The translations under genes were made by a program, and so were the position numbers. Under the pieces are notes generated by a model. The model worked only from the letters and a program-made list of their open reading frames with translations, ran no database searches and had not been told where the DNA came from. From positions 186,001 through 250,000 of the forward strand of contig NZ_NMUM01000030.1 of assembly GCF_002812805.1 (NCBI RefSeq): DNA of 64,000 bases, written 5' to 3'. Of this stretch, positions 19,425 through 28,230 are shown in pieces. This DNA comes from Microbacterium lacus. Lineage in GTDB: Bacteria; Actinomycetota; Actinomycetes; Actinomycetales; Microbacteriaceae. Numbering within the stretch: position 1 is the stretch's first letter; each line of letters begins with the position of its first letter.

Positions 19425-20302
19425 AGCGGGTGGCGATCATAGATCTCTTGGACGATGTCGTGACGTTGTCGCTCGAGTTGAGAACTCAGCTCGTGTGCAA
19501 ATTCGCGCCGCAATCGTTTCTCGACCAAGGCTATGTAGAGCGGGAGACCAGGTCCGTTCGCGTCCACCCACTCGCGTAGCGCCCGCTCACGCACAACGAG
19601 ATCGTCCTGCTCGTGCAGTTCCGCGAGGGCGAACATACTGTTACCGTCAGCGCCTCTCGCTGATGGCCGCTGGGTCCAGAATGCGAGGGGTTCTCCTGCG
19701 AGAAATCCGACAGAGAACTTTGCCGCTACGCGCAAGTAGAAGTCCCAGTCCTCGACCGCCTGAAGCGATTCGTCATACCACCCGGCAAGGTCGTGCAGCG
19801 ATCGGCGGTAGAGGAAAGAAATGGGAACCGCTCGGTTCACCTCCAATAATTCAATCAACGAGAGCCGTGACATCCCTTCCCAGAAGGGCGTCTGCCCAAC
19901 CTCAACCCACTGCTCACCGCGCCGTTCCTCGTAGACGATGGCCGTGCTGACCATGACTCCGACGTCGTCCGGATGGTGGTCGAGCCAATCTACGGTTTGC
20001 TCAAGGAACCCCGGGGCCCAACGGTCGTCGTCATCGTGGAGCACGATGTACTCACCCCTGGCGGAGCGGATCCCCGCATTTGCGGCGGCGCAGCGACCGC
20101 CAGGCGCGGGCGCGTCGATTGCCCTCACCCGACCAGCGCAGGGCGATTCGCCGGCGACGGTACGGACCGCGGCGCCGTCACCCCCGTCGTTGACGACCAC
20201 GATCTCCCAATCCGTGAAGGTCTGTGTGGCGATGTCCGCCAGGGCCCGACGGAGGAACGCCGGACGGTCTTTCGTGCGGACGACGACAGAGACGCGCGGC
20301 AT
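19361..20302 (-). CDS. Glycosyltransferase family 2
   Basis: The frame stays open upstream to 20470, but the ATG at 20302 begins directly with the GT2 fold (PRVSVVVRTKDRPAFLRRAL), so about 313 residues. VVVNDGGDG holds the first Asp, and GEYIVLHDDDDRWAPGF the DxD metal site. The AVEDWDFYLRVAAKF segment holds the ED catalytic pair. The protein is cytosolic and typical of polysaccharide assembly. It lies 25 bp downstream of the GT-B gene and overlaps the 781-residue glycosyltransferase, forming a three-gene minus-strand operon. Confidence 0.85.
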   Translation of the reverse strand: MPRVSVVVRTKDRPAFLRRALADIATQTFTDWEIVVVNDGGDGAAVRTVAGESPCAGRVRAIDAPAPGGRCAAANAGIRSARGEYIVLHDDDDRWAPGFLEQTVDWLDHHPDDVGVMVSTAIVYEERRGEQWVEVGQTPFWEGMSRLSLIELLEVNRAVPISFLYRRSLHDLAGWYDESLQAVEDWDFYLRVAAKFSVGFLAGEPLAFWTQRPSARGADGNSMFALAELHEQDDLVVRERALREWVDANGPGLPLYIALVEKRLRREFAHELSSQLERQRHDIVQEIYDRHPLWRRLRKLGGRSNGRRASGRS

Positions 20303-20327
20303 AGCCGACAGCCTAGGGGAAGCGATG

Positions 20328-21443
20328 TCAGAGCTCTGCGTGCAGCTGCCACACGCGCTCGGCGGCGTCGCGCCAAGAGAACGCACGCGCACGCGCCGCC
20401 GCCAACACGCGCAGGCGTGACGAGAATGAGTCCTCGACCATGACACGTCGGAGTGCCTCGGCGATCCCATCCGAATCGCCCACGCCGACGAGGTGCGCGC
20501 CGTCCGCCAGCAGCTCCTCGTTCTGCGCAGTCCTGACCGCGACGACGGGCGCCCCGATGGCGAGGGCCTCGAGCGTGCGCCACGGGAACATCGTGCCCCC
20601 CGTCATCGCGATCACGGCCCCAGCACTCCCGAGAAGGGCTGCTCGATCGGGCGTCGCCAGCGTTGGCGTGGGGTGCACGCGTTCCGCCAACAGTCCGGCG
20701 GAGACCGCCTGGTCTGCCAGAAGAGCGGTGTCGCCTTCGTCCGCATCCGCGATGACCACGTGGAGATCCGTGCCCGCCGCGGCACGCAAGGCGGGGGCGA
20801 GTTCGTTGTGAGCGCTCGCGCGGCCCAGGACGACAACATACTGATCGGGCAGAGCGAGGGCGCGAACGCGCCCGGGCGCGTCGACGGGGATGCGGAAGTC
20901 CTTCGGCGGGGCGCCTGCGATGACGCGGATGCGGCCGCCGAACGACGCGATCTCGTCCAGCTCGGCTGCCATGGCATGCGTCGGAACAACCACGGCGTCG
21001 GCGAACCGAACAGCGCGCTTGAGCATCGCGCGCTGCCACGCGGCATCGGCACGATCCAGGTTCTCGGGTGAGGTCCATGCCTCGAGACTCCAGAGAGTGA
21101 CCACGGTCTGGTCATGATCGTGCGCGCGATCGTGCCGGACCAGCGGCGCCATCAGAGTCGGCGAGTGAATCATCCCGCCTGCCGAGCCGAGTGCCGCGCC
21201 CATCCGCCAAGCCGCCGCGAGCTCTCGACGCGGAACTGCGGCGGTCCACACATTCGCGAGCGCCTCGAAGGTCGAACTCGGTTGAGCGTCTACGGGCCGG
21301 GACGCGGGGAGGATGCCCGCGACATCGCAACCCGACGGCGCGGAATCGATGAGCGCGCCCACGAGGTTGGTGGACGCCTCGGTCAGGTCCGGCGACGTCC
21401 TGCTCACCACCTGGTCGAGCACTACTCGGAGCCTCGCTGTCAC
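20328..21443 (-). CDS. Glycosyltransferase family 4/1 (GT-B)
   Basis: A GT-B glycosyltransferase of about 371 residues. The open frame extends to 21605, but this would run into the divergent gene at 21579. A GTG at 21443 (TARLRVVLDQVVSR) fits the family start. The C-terminal half has QYVVVLGRASAHNELAP, SAGAVIAMTGGTMFPWRTLE and ALAIGAPVVAV, the nucleotide-sugar-binding E-A-x-A-x-G-x-P pattern (TLEALAIGAPV). Related enzymes transfer mannose or other hexoses from nucleotide sugars. It heads a minus-strand operon with two further glycosyltransferases. Donor unknown. Confidence 0.83.
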   Translation of the reverse strand: MTARLRVVLDQVVSRTSPDLTEASTNLVGALIDSAPSGCDVAGILPASRPVDAQPSSTFEALANVWTAAVPRRELAAAWRMGAALGSAGGMIHSPTLMAPLVRHDRAHDHDQTVVTLWSLEAWTSPENLDRADAAWQRAMLKRAVRFADAVVVPTHAMAAELDEIASFGGRIRVIAGAPPKDFRIPVDAPGRVRALALPDQYVVVLGRASAHNELAPALRAAAGTDLHVVIADADEGDTALLADQAVSAGLLAERVHPTPTLATPDRAALLGSAGAVIAMTGGTMFPWRTLEALAIGAPVVAVRTAQNEELLADGAHLVGVGDSDGIAEALRRVMVEDSFSSRLRVLAAARARAFSWRDAAERVWQLHAEL

Positions 21444-21578
21444 TCTTTTGACTCTACCCGCGCGACCCTGACGTCCACCTGTGACGCGCTCGTAATGCCG
21501 GCCTTCGGCACGGTCTCGCACTCCGGAGTCCACAGCTCCAGACACCCGTGAACGGATTCTCGGCGTCGGGCTGCTTGA

Positions 21579-23369
21579 ATGAGGCCCGTGTCTGCAACCC
21601 ACCACCTCAACCGCCGGCGACGCCGCCGAGTCTGGCTGATCTCACTCGGTATCGCGCTTCTCGTGCTCATGGCGGCCGCCCTCTGGCTCGGCACCCGCGC
21701 CCTCGTCGCTCGGGACGCCCTCGAGTCCGCCGCCGAATCCGCATCGACCATCCCGGTTCTGGTGCAGACCGGGGACGCGTCCGGAGCCGTCTCAGCGGCA
21801 CGGGACTTCGAGACGAGTGCCGATGCCGCCCGGGCCGCGACATCCGATCCCGTGTGGCGCGTCGCCGAATGGCTGCCATGGCTCGGGTCGGACCTGACGG
21901 CCGTCCGCGGCATGAGCGAAGTCGCCGCCGATCTCGCATCCGCCGCTGTCCTTCCCCTCGCCGAACCTCTCGGCGAAATCGACATCTCATCCCTCGGCTT
22001 CGCGGATGGGCGCATCGATGTCGCTCCGCTCGCCGGAGCATCGCCCGTTCTGACCACCGCCAACACCGCCCTGCAGCGCGCCGTGGATCGCGTCAACGCG
22101 TTACCCGAGCCGACGCTTCCGGTCGTCGCGGATGCCCTCGACCGGCTGCAGGACGCCATGGCCGAGGCGGCAGCGGTTATCGACGGGCTGGACCGCGCCG
22201 CTGCGGTGCTCCCGGCGATGATCGGAACGGACGGTCCGCGCACCTACCTGCTGCTCGTACTCAACAATGCTGAAGCGCGGTCCCTCGGCGGGATCGCCGG
22301 TGCCGGGGCAGTCCTGCGGTTCGACGACGGGCGCATCACGATCGAGCGGCAGTTCTCGTCACGCGATTTCGAACGCGCCGAAGAGCCCGTCATCGATCTG
22401 TCGCCCGGCACGATTTCCCTCTTCGAGGACCTTCCGGGCCGCTTCATCCAGAACACCGCGAGCTCGCTCGACTTCACCGAGACCGCGTCGGCCGCCGCCG
22501 CCCTGTGGGAGCACACCAGCGGGCAGCGGGTCGATGGCGTCATAGCGATCGATGCCGTCAGCATCTCGTACCTTCTTAACGCGACGGGCCCGGTGCAGGC
22601 AGGACCGTTTTCGCTGAGCGCCGCCAACGCGGTCGATACCCTGCTGTCGACCGCGTACGCGCAGATTCTCGACACGACCATGCAGGACGAGGCGTTCGCA
22701 CTGGTTGCACGGGCGATCTTCGAGGCTCTCGCGGCCGGTGAGGCCGACCCGGGCATCCTGCTGGGAGCTCTCGGACGATCAATGGAGGAGCAACGTCTGC
22801 ACGTCTGGAGTTCCCACATCGAGGAACAGGCTCGCATCGATGGCACGCCCCTAGCGACGATGCTTCCGCCGGATTCGGATACCACGCGCATCGGAATCTT
22901 CGTCAACGACGTCACGGGCGCGAAACTCGACTACTACGCGACACCCTCCACCCATGTCGAACTGGACGAATGCGCCGAAGACCCTCGCGTGACCGTCAGC
23001 GTCGACTGGACGAACACGATCCCTGCGGACGCCTCCTCGATACTCCCGAAGTACGTCCTCGGCCCCGAACTCATGGTTCCGGCGTTCGGAGATACCCTCA
23101 CGCGCATAGCTGTCGCCGGGCCGGATGGCTGGCTCGCGACGGACTATTCGATCGACGATGAGCGCCAAGGCGTCCAGACGGCGCAGTTCGGCGATCGCAC
23201 CGTGCTCCAGCACGAGTTCGTCACGTCACCGGGTGGGTCGCACCGCATCGTCGTCGTGTTCACGGCGCCCCAGGGTACGTCGATCGAAGAGCGGCCTGTC
23301 GACGTCGTATCGACTCCGCTTGTTCATGCGAACGAGGTGGAAATCACGTACGCCGAATGCGCCGGTTGA
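21579..23369 (+). CDS. DUF4012 membrane-anchored protein
   Basis: A 596-residue protein with a short basic N-terminus (NRRRRRRVW), one signal-anchor helix (LISLGIALLVLMAAALWLG) and a long extracytoplasmic part. It matches DUF4012 proteins: TYLLLVLNNAEARSLGGIAG, PGRFIQNTASSLDFTETA and the VDGVIAIDAVSISYLLNATG segment. These are found beside polysaccharide and glycosyltransferase genes in actinobacteria. The LytR/CpsA/Psr-like resemblance of the central region has led to suggestions of a role in attaching glycans, but the function is unproven. ATG at 21579 or GTG at 21588 are both possible starts. It is divergent from the glycosyltransferase operon. Confidence 0.85.
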   Translation: MRPVSATHHLNRRRRRRVWLISLGIALLVLMAAALWLGTRALVARDALESAAESASTIPVLVQTGDASGAVSAARDFETSADAARAATSDPVWRVAEWLPWLGSDLTAVRGMSEVAADLASAAVLPLAEPLGEIDISSLGFADGRIDVAPLAGASPVLTTANTALQRAVDRVNALPEPTLPVVADALDRLQDAMAEAAAVIDGLDRAAAVLPAMIGTDGPRTYLLLVLNNAEARSLGGIAGAGAVLRFDDGRITIERQFSSRDFERAEEPVIDLSPGTISLFEDLPGRFIQNTASSLDFTETASAAAALWEHTSGQRVDGVIAIDAVSISYLLNATGPVQAGPFSLSAANAVDTLLSTAYAQILDTTMQDEAFALVARAIFEALAAGEADPGILLGALGRSMEEQRLHVWSSHIEEQARIDGTPLATMLPPDSDTTRIGIFVNDVTGAKLDYYATPSTHVELDECAEDPRVTVSVDWTNTIPADASSILPKYVLGPELMVPAFGDTLTRIAVAGPDGWLATDYSIDDERQGVQTAQFGDRTVLQHEFVTSPGGSHRIVVVFTAPQGTSIEERPVDVVSTPLVHANEVEITYAECAG

Positions 23370-23514
23370 TGTAAGGTGTGAAGCGTCAGCTGGGGTAGTT
23401 GACATCAATTTGGGGAAGTCTTCGCAGGACACCTTCGGGTCGTCCGCGATACGTGCATCGGATGCTGGGGAGCAACGGTGCACGCATACTTCGCGTGAAC
23501 ACTGGGGAAATCTC

Positions 23515-24039
23515 ATGCTGAAGAAGAATATTGTCGTGCTCGGAATCGCGCTCGGGATCATGGCGTTGGGGGCACCCGCCGCCGCATCCGCCGTCGATGA
23601 CCCGTATGTCAGGCCCGCAGCCGTCTCTATCGATGACGCCGCCATCTCGCAGTGCGAGACGTCGACGATCTCGTTCGGGGCGCGCTACTGGGTCAGCGGC
23701 GAAACGGTCGCTGTCACCGCCGCAGGTGCCCGTGTCGCGGGCGCGAGCTTCACGCCGAGTGTCACCGCGGGCGCGGACGGAAGCCTCACGGCAACGTTCC
23801 AGCCTCCCGCCGACGGCGAGGGCGTGTACGACATCACCTTCACCAGCGCAACGCAGAGCTACACGGCTCCGATCACGGTCACGCCCGTCGCGAACTGCGA
23901 GGCCGACCCGCAGGTCGACCAGGCTCTCGCGCTCACGGGTGGCGGCACCTCGCCGTGGATCTACGGCATCGGTGGCGGACTGCTGGTCGCGGGCTCGGCC
24001 CTGATCACCGTTACTGTCCTGCGCCGTCGCCAGGCCTAA
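23515..24039 (+). CDS. Small cell-surface protein with LALTG sortase-like tail
   Basis: The frame is open from 23125, but the ATG at 23515 (ribosome site GGGGAAA) gives a signal peptide (LKKNIVVLGIALGIMALGAP, cut after ASA), so 174 residues. The mature part is one beta-sandwich domain with a Cys pair, starting DDPYVRPAAVSIDDAAISQC. The end is LALTGGGTS, a hydrophobic helix and a short RRRQA tail. This is the layout of a sortase-sorted protein with an LAxTG motif, the type recognised by class E sortases of high-GC actinobacteria. It is paralogous to the next gene, which lacks the LALTG. Probably a wall-anchored structural protein. Confidence 0.78.
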   Translation: MLKKNIVVLGIALGIMALGAPAAASAVDDPYVRPAAVSIDDAAISQCETSTISFGARYWVSGETVAVTAAGARVAGASFTPSVTAGADGSLTATFQPPADGEGVYDITFTSATQSYTAPITVTPVANCEADPQVDQALALTGGGTSPWIYGIGGGLLVAGSALITVTVLRRRQA

Positions 24040-24054
24040 GCCCGCAGATACGTC

Positions 24055-24094
24055 CCTCACGGCGCCGCACGCAAACCGCGGCGGCGCCGTGAGG
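24055..24094 (+). terminator. Strong hairpin terminator
   Basis: CCTCACGGCGCCGC at 24055-24068 pairs perfectly with GCGGCGCCGTGAGG at 24081-24094 around a 12-base loop, followed by CGTGTTTTCG. It lies 15 bp after the stop of the LALTG protein gene. Confidence 0.8.
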
Positions 24095-24157
24095 CGTGTT
24101 TTCGCCTGCCATGAGAGCCGCACCAACCGGTCATCGCCGACCCACCCGGGGAGAAAG

Positions 24158-24838
24158 ATGATCACGCGCGTCGTTGCTGTCGCCCTTGCCGTCATCGCGA
24201 TGATGTGCGCGGGTCCGGCAGCCGCCGCGAGCATCGATGACCCGTACGTCGCCCCCGCAGGGGTGTCCGTGACACCCGCCGTCGTCGAACCCGGCGGTAA
24301 CTCGACGATCGAGTTCTCCGCGGGATTCTTCGAAGCCACAGAAAGCGTCGCGACGGATGTCTCCGGTGCCCTTTGGCGGGGTGCTCGAGTGCTCGGCGCC
24401 GGTGGCACAGCGACCCTCGTCAGCCGCGCCGACGGCGGCCTGACGGCTGTTTTCCACGCGCCCGAACGTGGCTACGGGCGATACGCGATCACCTTTTCGG
24501 CGTCCCGCGACTACGTCGCCATCGTCACCGTCACGAGCGGGAATGGGACGCATCCCGGAGCAGGCAGTTTCTCTCCCCCAGGCCCCGACCTCGGAGTCGC
24601 ACCGCCCGGCGAAGTTCCCGGCTCCGGCACAACACTCGATCCCCCGAGCCTCCCCGACGAGTGGACCGGTTCTCCCGATCGTGAGGGACGGGTGCAGATC
24701 CCCGGAACCCGTCCGGACGCCCCGGAGTGGCCGGGCATGGACTACCTCCCCTGGACCATCGTGCTGCTCGCGGCGATCGCAATCATTGCCACAACCGTCA
24801 CGACAACACTGGTGATTGCGGCCCGACGACGCGGTTGA
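24158..24838 (+). CDS. Small membrane-anchored surface protein, paralogue of the LALTG protein
   Basis: The ATG at 24158 has a GGGGAGAAAG ribosome site and opens a signal peptide (RVVAVALAVIAMMCAGPAAA), so 226 residues. The mature start, SIDDPYVAPAGVSVTPAVVE, matches the preceding gene's domain. A Pro/Gly-rich linker follows (about 135-190), then a single C-terminal transmembrane helix (TIVLLAAIAIIATTVTTTLV) with a basic RRRG end. There is no sortase motif and no cysteines in the domain. The two genes appear to have arisen by duplication, one wall-anchored and one membrane-anchored. Function unknown. Confidence 0.72.
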   Translation: MITRVVAVALAVIAMMCAGPAAAASIDDPYVAPAGVSVTPAVVEPGGNSTIEFSAGFFEATESVATDVSGALWRGARVLGAGGTATLVSRADGGLTAVFHAPERGYGRYAITFSASRDYVAIVTVTSGNGTHPGAGSFSPPGPDLGVAPPGEVPGSGTTLDPPSLPDEWTGSPDREGRVQIPGTRPDAPEWPGMDYLPWTIVLLAAIAIIATTVTTTLVIAARRRG

Positions 24839-24962
24839 GCTTCCACCGAGGCCCGGCGGCTGCGCGTTCCGACAGCAGACGCTGGGGAGAGACGCAGCTT
24901 CGTATCCCCGTGTCGGGATATTCTTGGCGTCGTCGATGACGGCCCCGTCCGGGGAACGCTGA

Positions 24963-26123
24963 ATGAACGAGGGGTGCGCCGTGGACCTCTCGATCGTCGT
25001 CCCGACTTTCAACGAAGCACCGAACGTCGCCGAACTCGTTCGCCGGATTGCGGCTGCGACGGAGGGTCTCGAGCGCGAGATCCTCTTCGTCGATGACTCC
25101 ACCGACGACACCCCCGCCGAGGTCGAGCGGGCGGCGGCCGTCACGCCGATGCCGGTCAGACTCGTCCACCGAGAAACGCCGGCTGCCGGGCTCGGCGGGG
25201 CCGTCGTGGAGGGCATTCGTCTGGCTCGAGCGGATATCTGCATCGTGATGGACGGCGACCTGCAGCATCCTCCCGAAGTGATTCCCGAGATGCTGCGCGC
25301 GCAGCAGCGCACGGGCGCCGGGATCGTCGCAGCCTCGCGGTACACGGGCGGCGGTGCGGCAACGGGGCTCGCGGATGCGGTGCGCACGGCGGTTTCCCGC
25401 GGAGCGACGCTCCTCACCAAGGCCATGTTCCCCCTACGGCTCCGCGACTCGACGGACCCGATGACCGGCTACTTCCTCGTCGACCGGACGCAGCTCGACC
25501 TCGACCGGCTCCGGCCACGAGGCTTCAAGATTCTGCTCGAGATCCTGGCGAGGAATGACATCGCCGTCGCTGAAGTCCCCTTCGATTTCGCGGAGCGATC
25601 GGCTGGCTCGTCCAAGGCATCCATGCGTCAGGGCATGCGGTTTCTCGCCCAGCTCTCGGTGCTGAAGTTCGGCAAGATGTCGGGCTTCGCGCTGATCGGC
25701 GCGGTCGGCGCGGTGGCGAACATCGGGATCATGGCCGGACTCACCCATCTCGGGATGAGCTACATCTGGGCCGCGATCATCGCGGCAGAGGTGACGATCG
25801 TCGGCAACTTCGTCCTGCAGGAACGCTTCGTCTTCCGCGAGATGCTCGGAAACGCGTCCGCTCGCTGGCTGCGCTTCGCGAAGTCGTTCAGCTTCAACAA
25901 TGCCGAAGCGCTCATCCGCATCCCGGTACTCGCCCTGTTGGTCGAGACCTGGCATATTTCCAGTGTTCTGGCCGCCGCGATCACGCTCGCCGTGGCTTTC
26001 GTGGCGCGCTTCGCCTTCCACTCGCTCGTCGTCTACGCCCCGCAGCGAGAGGGCGCCCCCTCACGCAGGCGGGTTCTCGCGCAGAAGATCGACGAGCAGG
26101 CGATGCAGCCGGGCGAGCTCTAG
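24963..26123 (+). CDS. Polyprenyl-phosphate glycosyltransferase with C-terminal GtrA domain
   Basis: A 386-residue fusion. Residues about 5-230 are a GT2 dolichyl/polyprenyl-phosphate sugar transferase: DLSIVVPTFNEAPNVAELV, LFVDDSTDDTP, CIVMDGDLQHPPEV with the DxD. Residues about 235-375 form a GtrA-like four-helix membrane domain (FALIGAVGAVANIGIMAGL, then VGNFVLQERFVF). Such proteins load a sugar onto undecaprenyl phosphate and help to flip it. The start may instead be the GTG at 24981, which has GAGGGG upstream. In the M. tuberculosis order a GtrA-like gene (Rv3277) also sits near purK, so this is part of the backbone. The sugar is unknown. Confidence 0.87.
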   Translation: MNEGCAVDLSIVVPTFNEAPNVAELVRRIAAATEGLEREILFVDDSTDDTPAEVERAAAVTPMPVRLVHRETPAAGLGGAVVEGIRLARADICIVMDGDLQHPPEVIPEMLRAQQRTGAGIVAASRYTGGGAATGLADAVRTAVSRGATLLTKAMFPLRLRDSTDPMTGYFLVDRTQLDLDRLRPRGFKILLEILARNDIAVAEVPFDFAERSAGSSKASMRQGMRFLAQLSVLKFGKMSGFALIGAVGAVANIGIMAGLTHLGMSYIWAAIIAAEVTIVGNFVLQERFVFREMLGNASARWLRFAKSFSFNNAEALIRIPVLALLVETWHISSVLAAAITLAVAFVARFAFHSLVVYAPQREGAPSRRRVLAQKIDEQAMQPGEL

Positions 26124-26133
26124 TTCGGCCGAG

Positions 26134-27573
26134 CTACGGCGTGGGTGTCGGAGTCGGCGGGTGGAGCGCCGCCTGAACGATCTCGCGCACGTAGGCGTAG
26201 TCCGGTTCTTCCGCGTCGACTCCACCCTCGGGCGTCAGCTCGATCGTCGTAACCGGCAGTTCCCTCGTCTTCATGGCGAGCTCGGCGAAGTACGGCAGCA
26301 TCGATTGCGGCAGGTCGGTCTCGACGAGCGCCGTGCCCGCAACCGCGACGTCTTCGAAGCGCGAGAGCACGTTGCTCGGGGTGAACTGCGCGAGGATCGC
26401 CGTCTGCAGTTCGCGCTGGCGACGCATCCGGTCCCAGTCGTTCGTCGTGTAGCGCGAGCGCGCGTACCACTGTGCAGTGTCGCCGTCCATGTGCTGCGAA
26501 CCGGCCTCGATCCACCCGATCGCCCAGTCCTCGGCCGACTGGCCGGTATAGGCGGGACCGCCACCCTTGGGCAGACGCTCGACGACCGTGATGTCGACGC
26601 CACCGAGTGCATCCACGAGCGCCGCGAAGCCGTGCATATCGATGAAGACGTAGTACGGGATCTCGATACCCAGGATGCCTTCCGCGGCATCCTTCGTCGC
26701 CTCGATCGCGGGCGTCGAGCCGGCAGCACGGGCATCGGGATAAAGCGCGTCACCGTCGCGGCAGACCTCGACCTCGGTGCGGAGCTGGTTGATGCCCGAT
26801 CCCCAGCCACACGACGCGTCGGCGTGGTTGGTGTGCCCATCCGGATACAGATCCAGCATCGGCCCCGGGGCGAACGGGAACCCGGGCATGTCGCGTGGGA
26901 TGCCGGTGATCGTTGCCGCGCCGGTGTCGGCGTTGACCGAGACGACCGAGATGCTGTCGTAGCGCATCGAATCGCGGCCTTCGCCGCTGTCTGCACCGAG
27001 GAGCAGAATGTTGTAGTAGCCATCCGAGGGCGGCACGGCAGGCCCGCCGAGGCCGAAGATCGAGCCCAGCGTGCCGCGCGTCGTGCCGACGAGATCCGCG
27101 GCGTACAGCGCACCGCCCGACGTCAGGACGAGCAGTCCCGCGAGGACGGCCGAGACGCCCACCCGTGCGATGGGGCGGAGCTTGACCAGCCGCACCAGGC
27201 GGAAGGTGTCGATCGCCAACACGACCCAGAGGGCCGCATAGCCGACAAGCAAGCCCTGGATCAGCAGCAACGCGATCCCGTTCGTTGCGATCCAGTACAC
27301 CAGGAAGGGCCACAACATCGCCGCGACCGCGGTCAGGATGAGCACGGTCCACAGGAACAGCGTGGCTCCGAGCGCAAACCGGCCGAGCCGCTTGCTGCCG
27401 GCCAGCACCTGGGCGGACCCGGGGACCAGCACGTTGAAGATGACGAGCCACCACGCGCGCCTGCGCATGTAGTCGGCTGACCCCGAGTCGGGGTACCGAA
27501 GCGGCAGCTGGTTGACGATCGGCGGCAGGGACGGCGCTACGCGCGGCAGCCGGGTGGGAGCTGCGATGCTCAC
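26134..27573 (-). CDS. LytR-CpsA-Psr (LCP) family cell-wall ligase
   Basis: A 479-residue protein with several N-terminal hydrophobic segments (about 45-165), then an extracytoplasmic LCP domain from about 185 to 440. Landmarks are [20 protein letters not shown], the conserved basic/acidic [13 protein letters not shown] segment ([11 protein letters not shown]) and [40 protein letters not shown] near the end holds the conserved Arg residues. LCP enzymes transfer polyprenyl-linked glycans onto peptidoglycan. This fits the large polysaccharide cluster just upstream. It overlaps purE by four bases, so it is probably the last gene of the purEK operon. Confidence 0.92.
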   Translation of the reverse strand: MSIAAPTRLPRVAPSLPPIVNQLPLRYPDSGSADYMRRRAWWLVIFNVLVPGSAQVLAGSKRLGRFALGATLFLWTVLILTAVAAMLWPFLVYWIATNGIALLLIQGLLVGYAALWVVLAIDTFRLVRLVKLRPIARVGVSAVLAGLLVLTSGGALYAADLVGTTRGTLGSIFGLGGPAVPPSDGYYNILLLGADSGEGRDSMRYDSISVVSVNADTGAATITGIPRDMPGFPFAPGPMLDLYPDGHTNHADASCGWGSGINQLRTEVEVCRDGDALYPDARAAGSTPAIEATKDAAEGILGIEIPYYVFIDMHGFAALVDALGGVDITVVERLPKGGGPAYTGQSAEDWAIGWIEAGSQHMDGDTAQWYARSRYTTNDWDRMRRQRELQTAILAQFTPSNVLSRFEDVAVAGTALVETDLPQSMLPYFAELAMKTRELPVTTIELTPEGGVDAEEPDYAYVREIVQAALHPPTPTPTP

Positions 27574-28085
27574 AGCGCGTCCTTCAGCCGCCGGTTCTTC
27601 TCCTCGACCTCGGCCTCGAGGCGGCGGGCGTAGTCGTCGAGCGAACTCGCGAGGGCGGGGTCAGAAGCGCCCAGAATACGTGCGGCGAGCAGTCCCGCGT
27701 TCTTCGCACCGCCGATCGACACGGTCGCGACGGGGATCCCGCCGGGCATCTGCACGATGCTGAGCAGGGAGTCGAGCCCATCGAGGGTCGCGAGCGGCAC
27801 GGGCACGCCGATGACCGGAAGAGTGGTGACAGAGGCGAGCATGCCCGGCAGATGAGCGGCGCCGCCCGCGCCGGCGATGATGACACGGATGCCTCGGGCC
27901 CGCGCTTCGCGACCGTACGACATCAGCTTGTCGGGCGTTCGGTGGGCGGAGACGACCTCGACCTCGTGTGGGACAAGCAGGTCCGTCAGGATCTGGGAGG
28001 CGTCGCTCATGACGCGCCAGTCGGAGTCGGAGCCCATGACGACGCCGACGATGGGCGCGTCGGAGGAATGCAGCGGCCGGGTCAC
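27570..28085 (-). CDS. purE: N5-carboxyaminoimidazole ribonucleotide mutase PurE
   Basis: A 171-residue PurE class I enzyme that converts N5-CAIR to CAIR in purine synthesis. The family core is present: [15 protein letters not shown] at the N-terminus, [12 protein letters not shown] with the catalytic His, and [36 protein letters not shown], then [20 protein letters not shown], forms the conserved core. The C-terminal tail is charged. The upstream gene purK supplies its substrate. A 50-bp palindrome lies between the two, so their coupling may differ from that in related genomes. Confidence 0.97.
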   Translation of the reverse strand: MTRPLHSSDAPIVGVVMGSDSDWRVMSDASQILTDLLVPHEVEVVSAHRTPDKLMSYGREARARGIRVIIAGAGGAAHLPGMLASVTTLPVIGVPVPLATLDGLDSLLSIVQMPGGIPVATVSIGGAKNAGLLAARILGASDPALASSLDDYARRLEAEVEEKNRRLKDAL

Positions 28086-28144
28086 CCGACCAGGCTAGGC
28101 CCCACTCCTGCAAGAATGCCGTTCCGCCGCGCACCGGCCTGGGA

Positions 28145-28194
28145 TGTCCCACCTTTTCACCTCAAAACGGCGTTTGGGGTGAAAAGGTGGGACA
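28145..28194. repeat. Solitary 50-bp palindrome, family C, between purK and purE
   Basis: A near-perfect palindrome with 22-base arms (one mismatch) beginning TGTCCCACCTTTTCACCTCA and ending TGAAAAGGTGGGACA, with a 6-base loop. Sequence and length match the pair that flanks the DUF559 gene at 60082-60987, but there is no nuclease gene here. It fills most of the space between purK (ends 28231) and purE (starts 28085). Confidence 0.92.
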
Positions 28195-28230
28195 TCGAAA
28201 TGTATGGCGGGGTGCGGGGGCGCGGGGCGC

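Noticed and set aside
22244..22915. Minus-strand frame inside the DUF4012 gene
   Set aside because: It is a Ser/Arg-rich shadow of the DUF4012 reading frame.
23399..23428. TTGACA as a sigma-70-type promoter for the LALTG gene
   Set aside because: No matching -10 hexamer is found at 16-18 bp, so it is not listed as a promoter.
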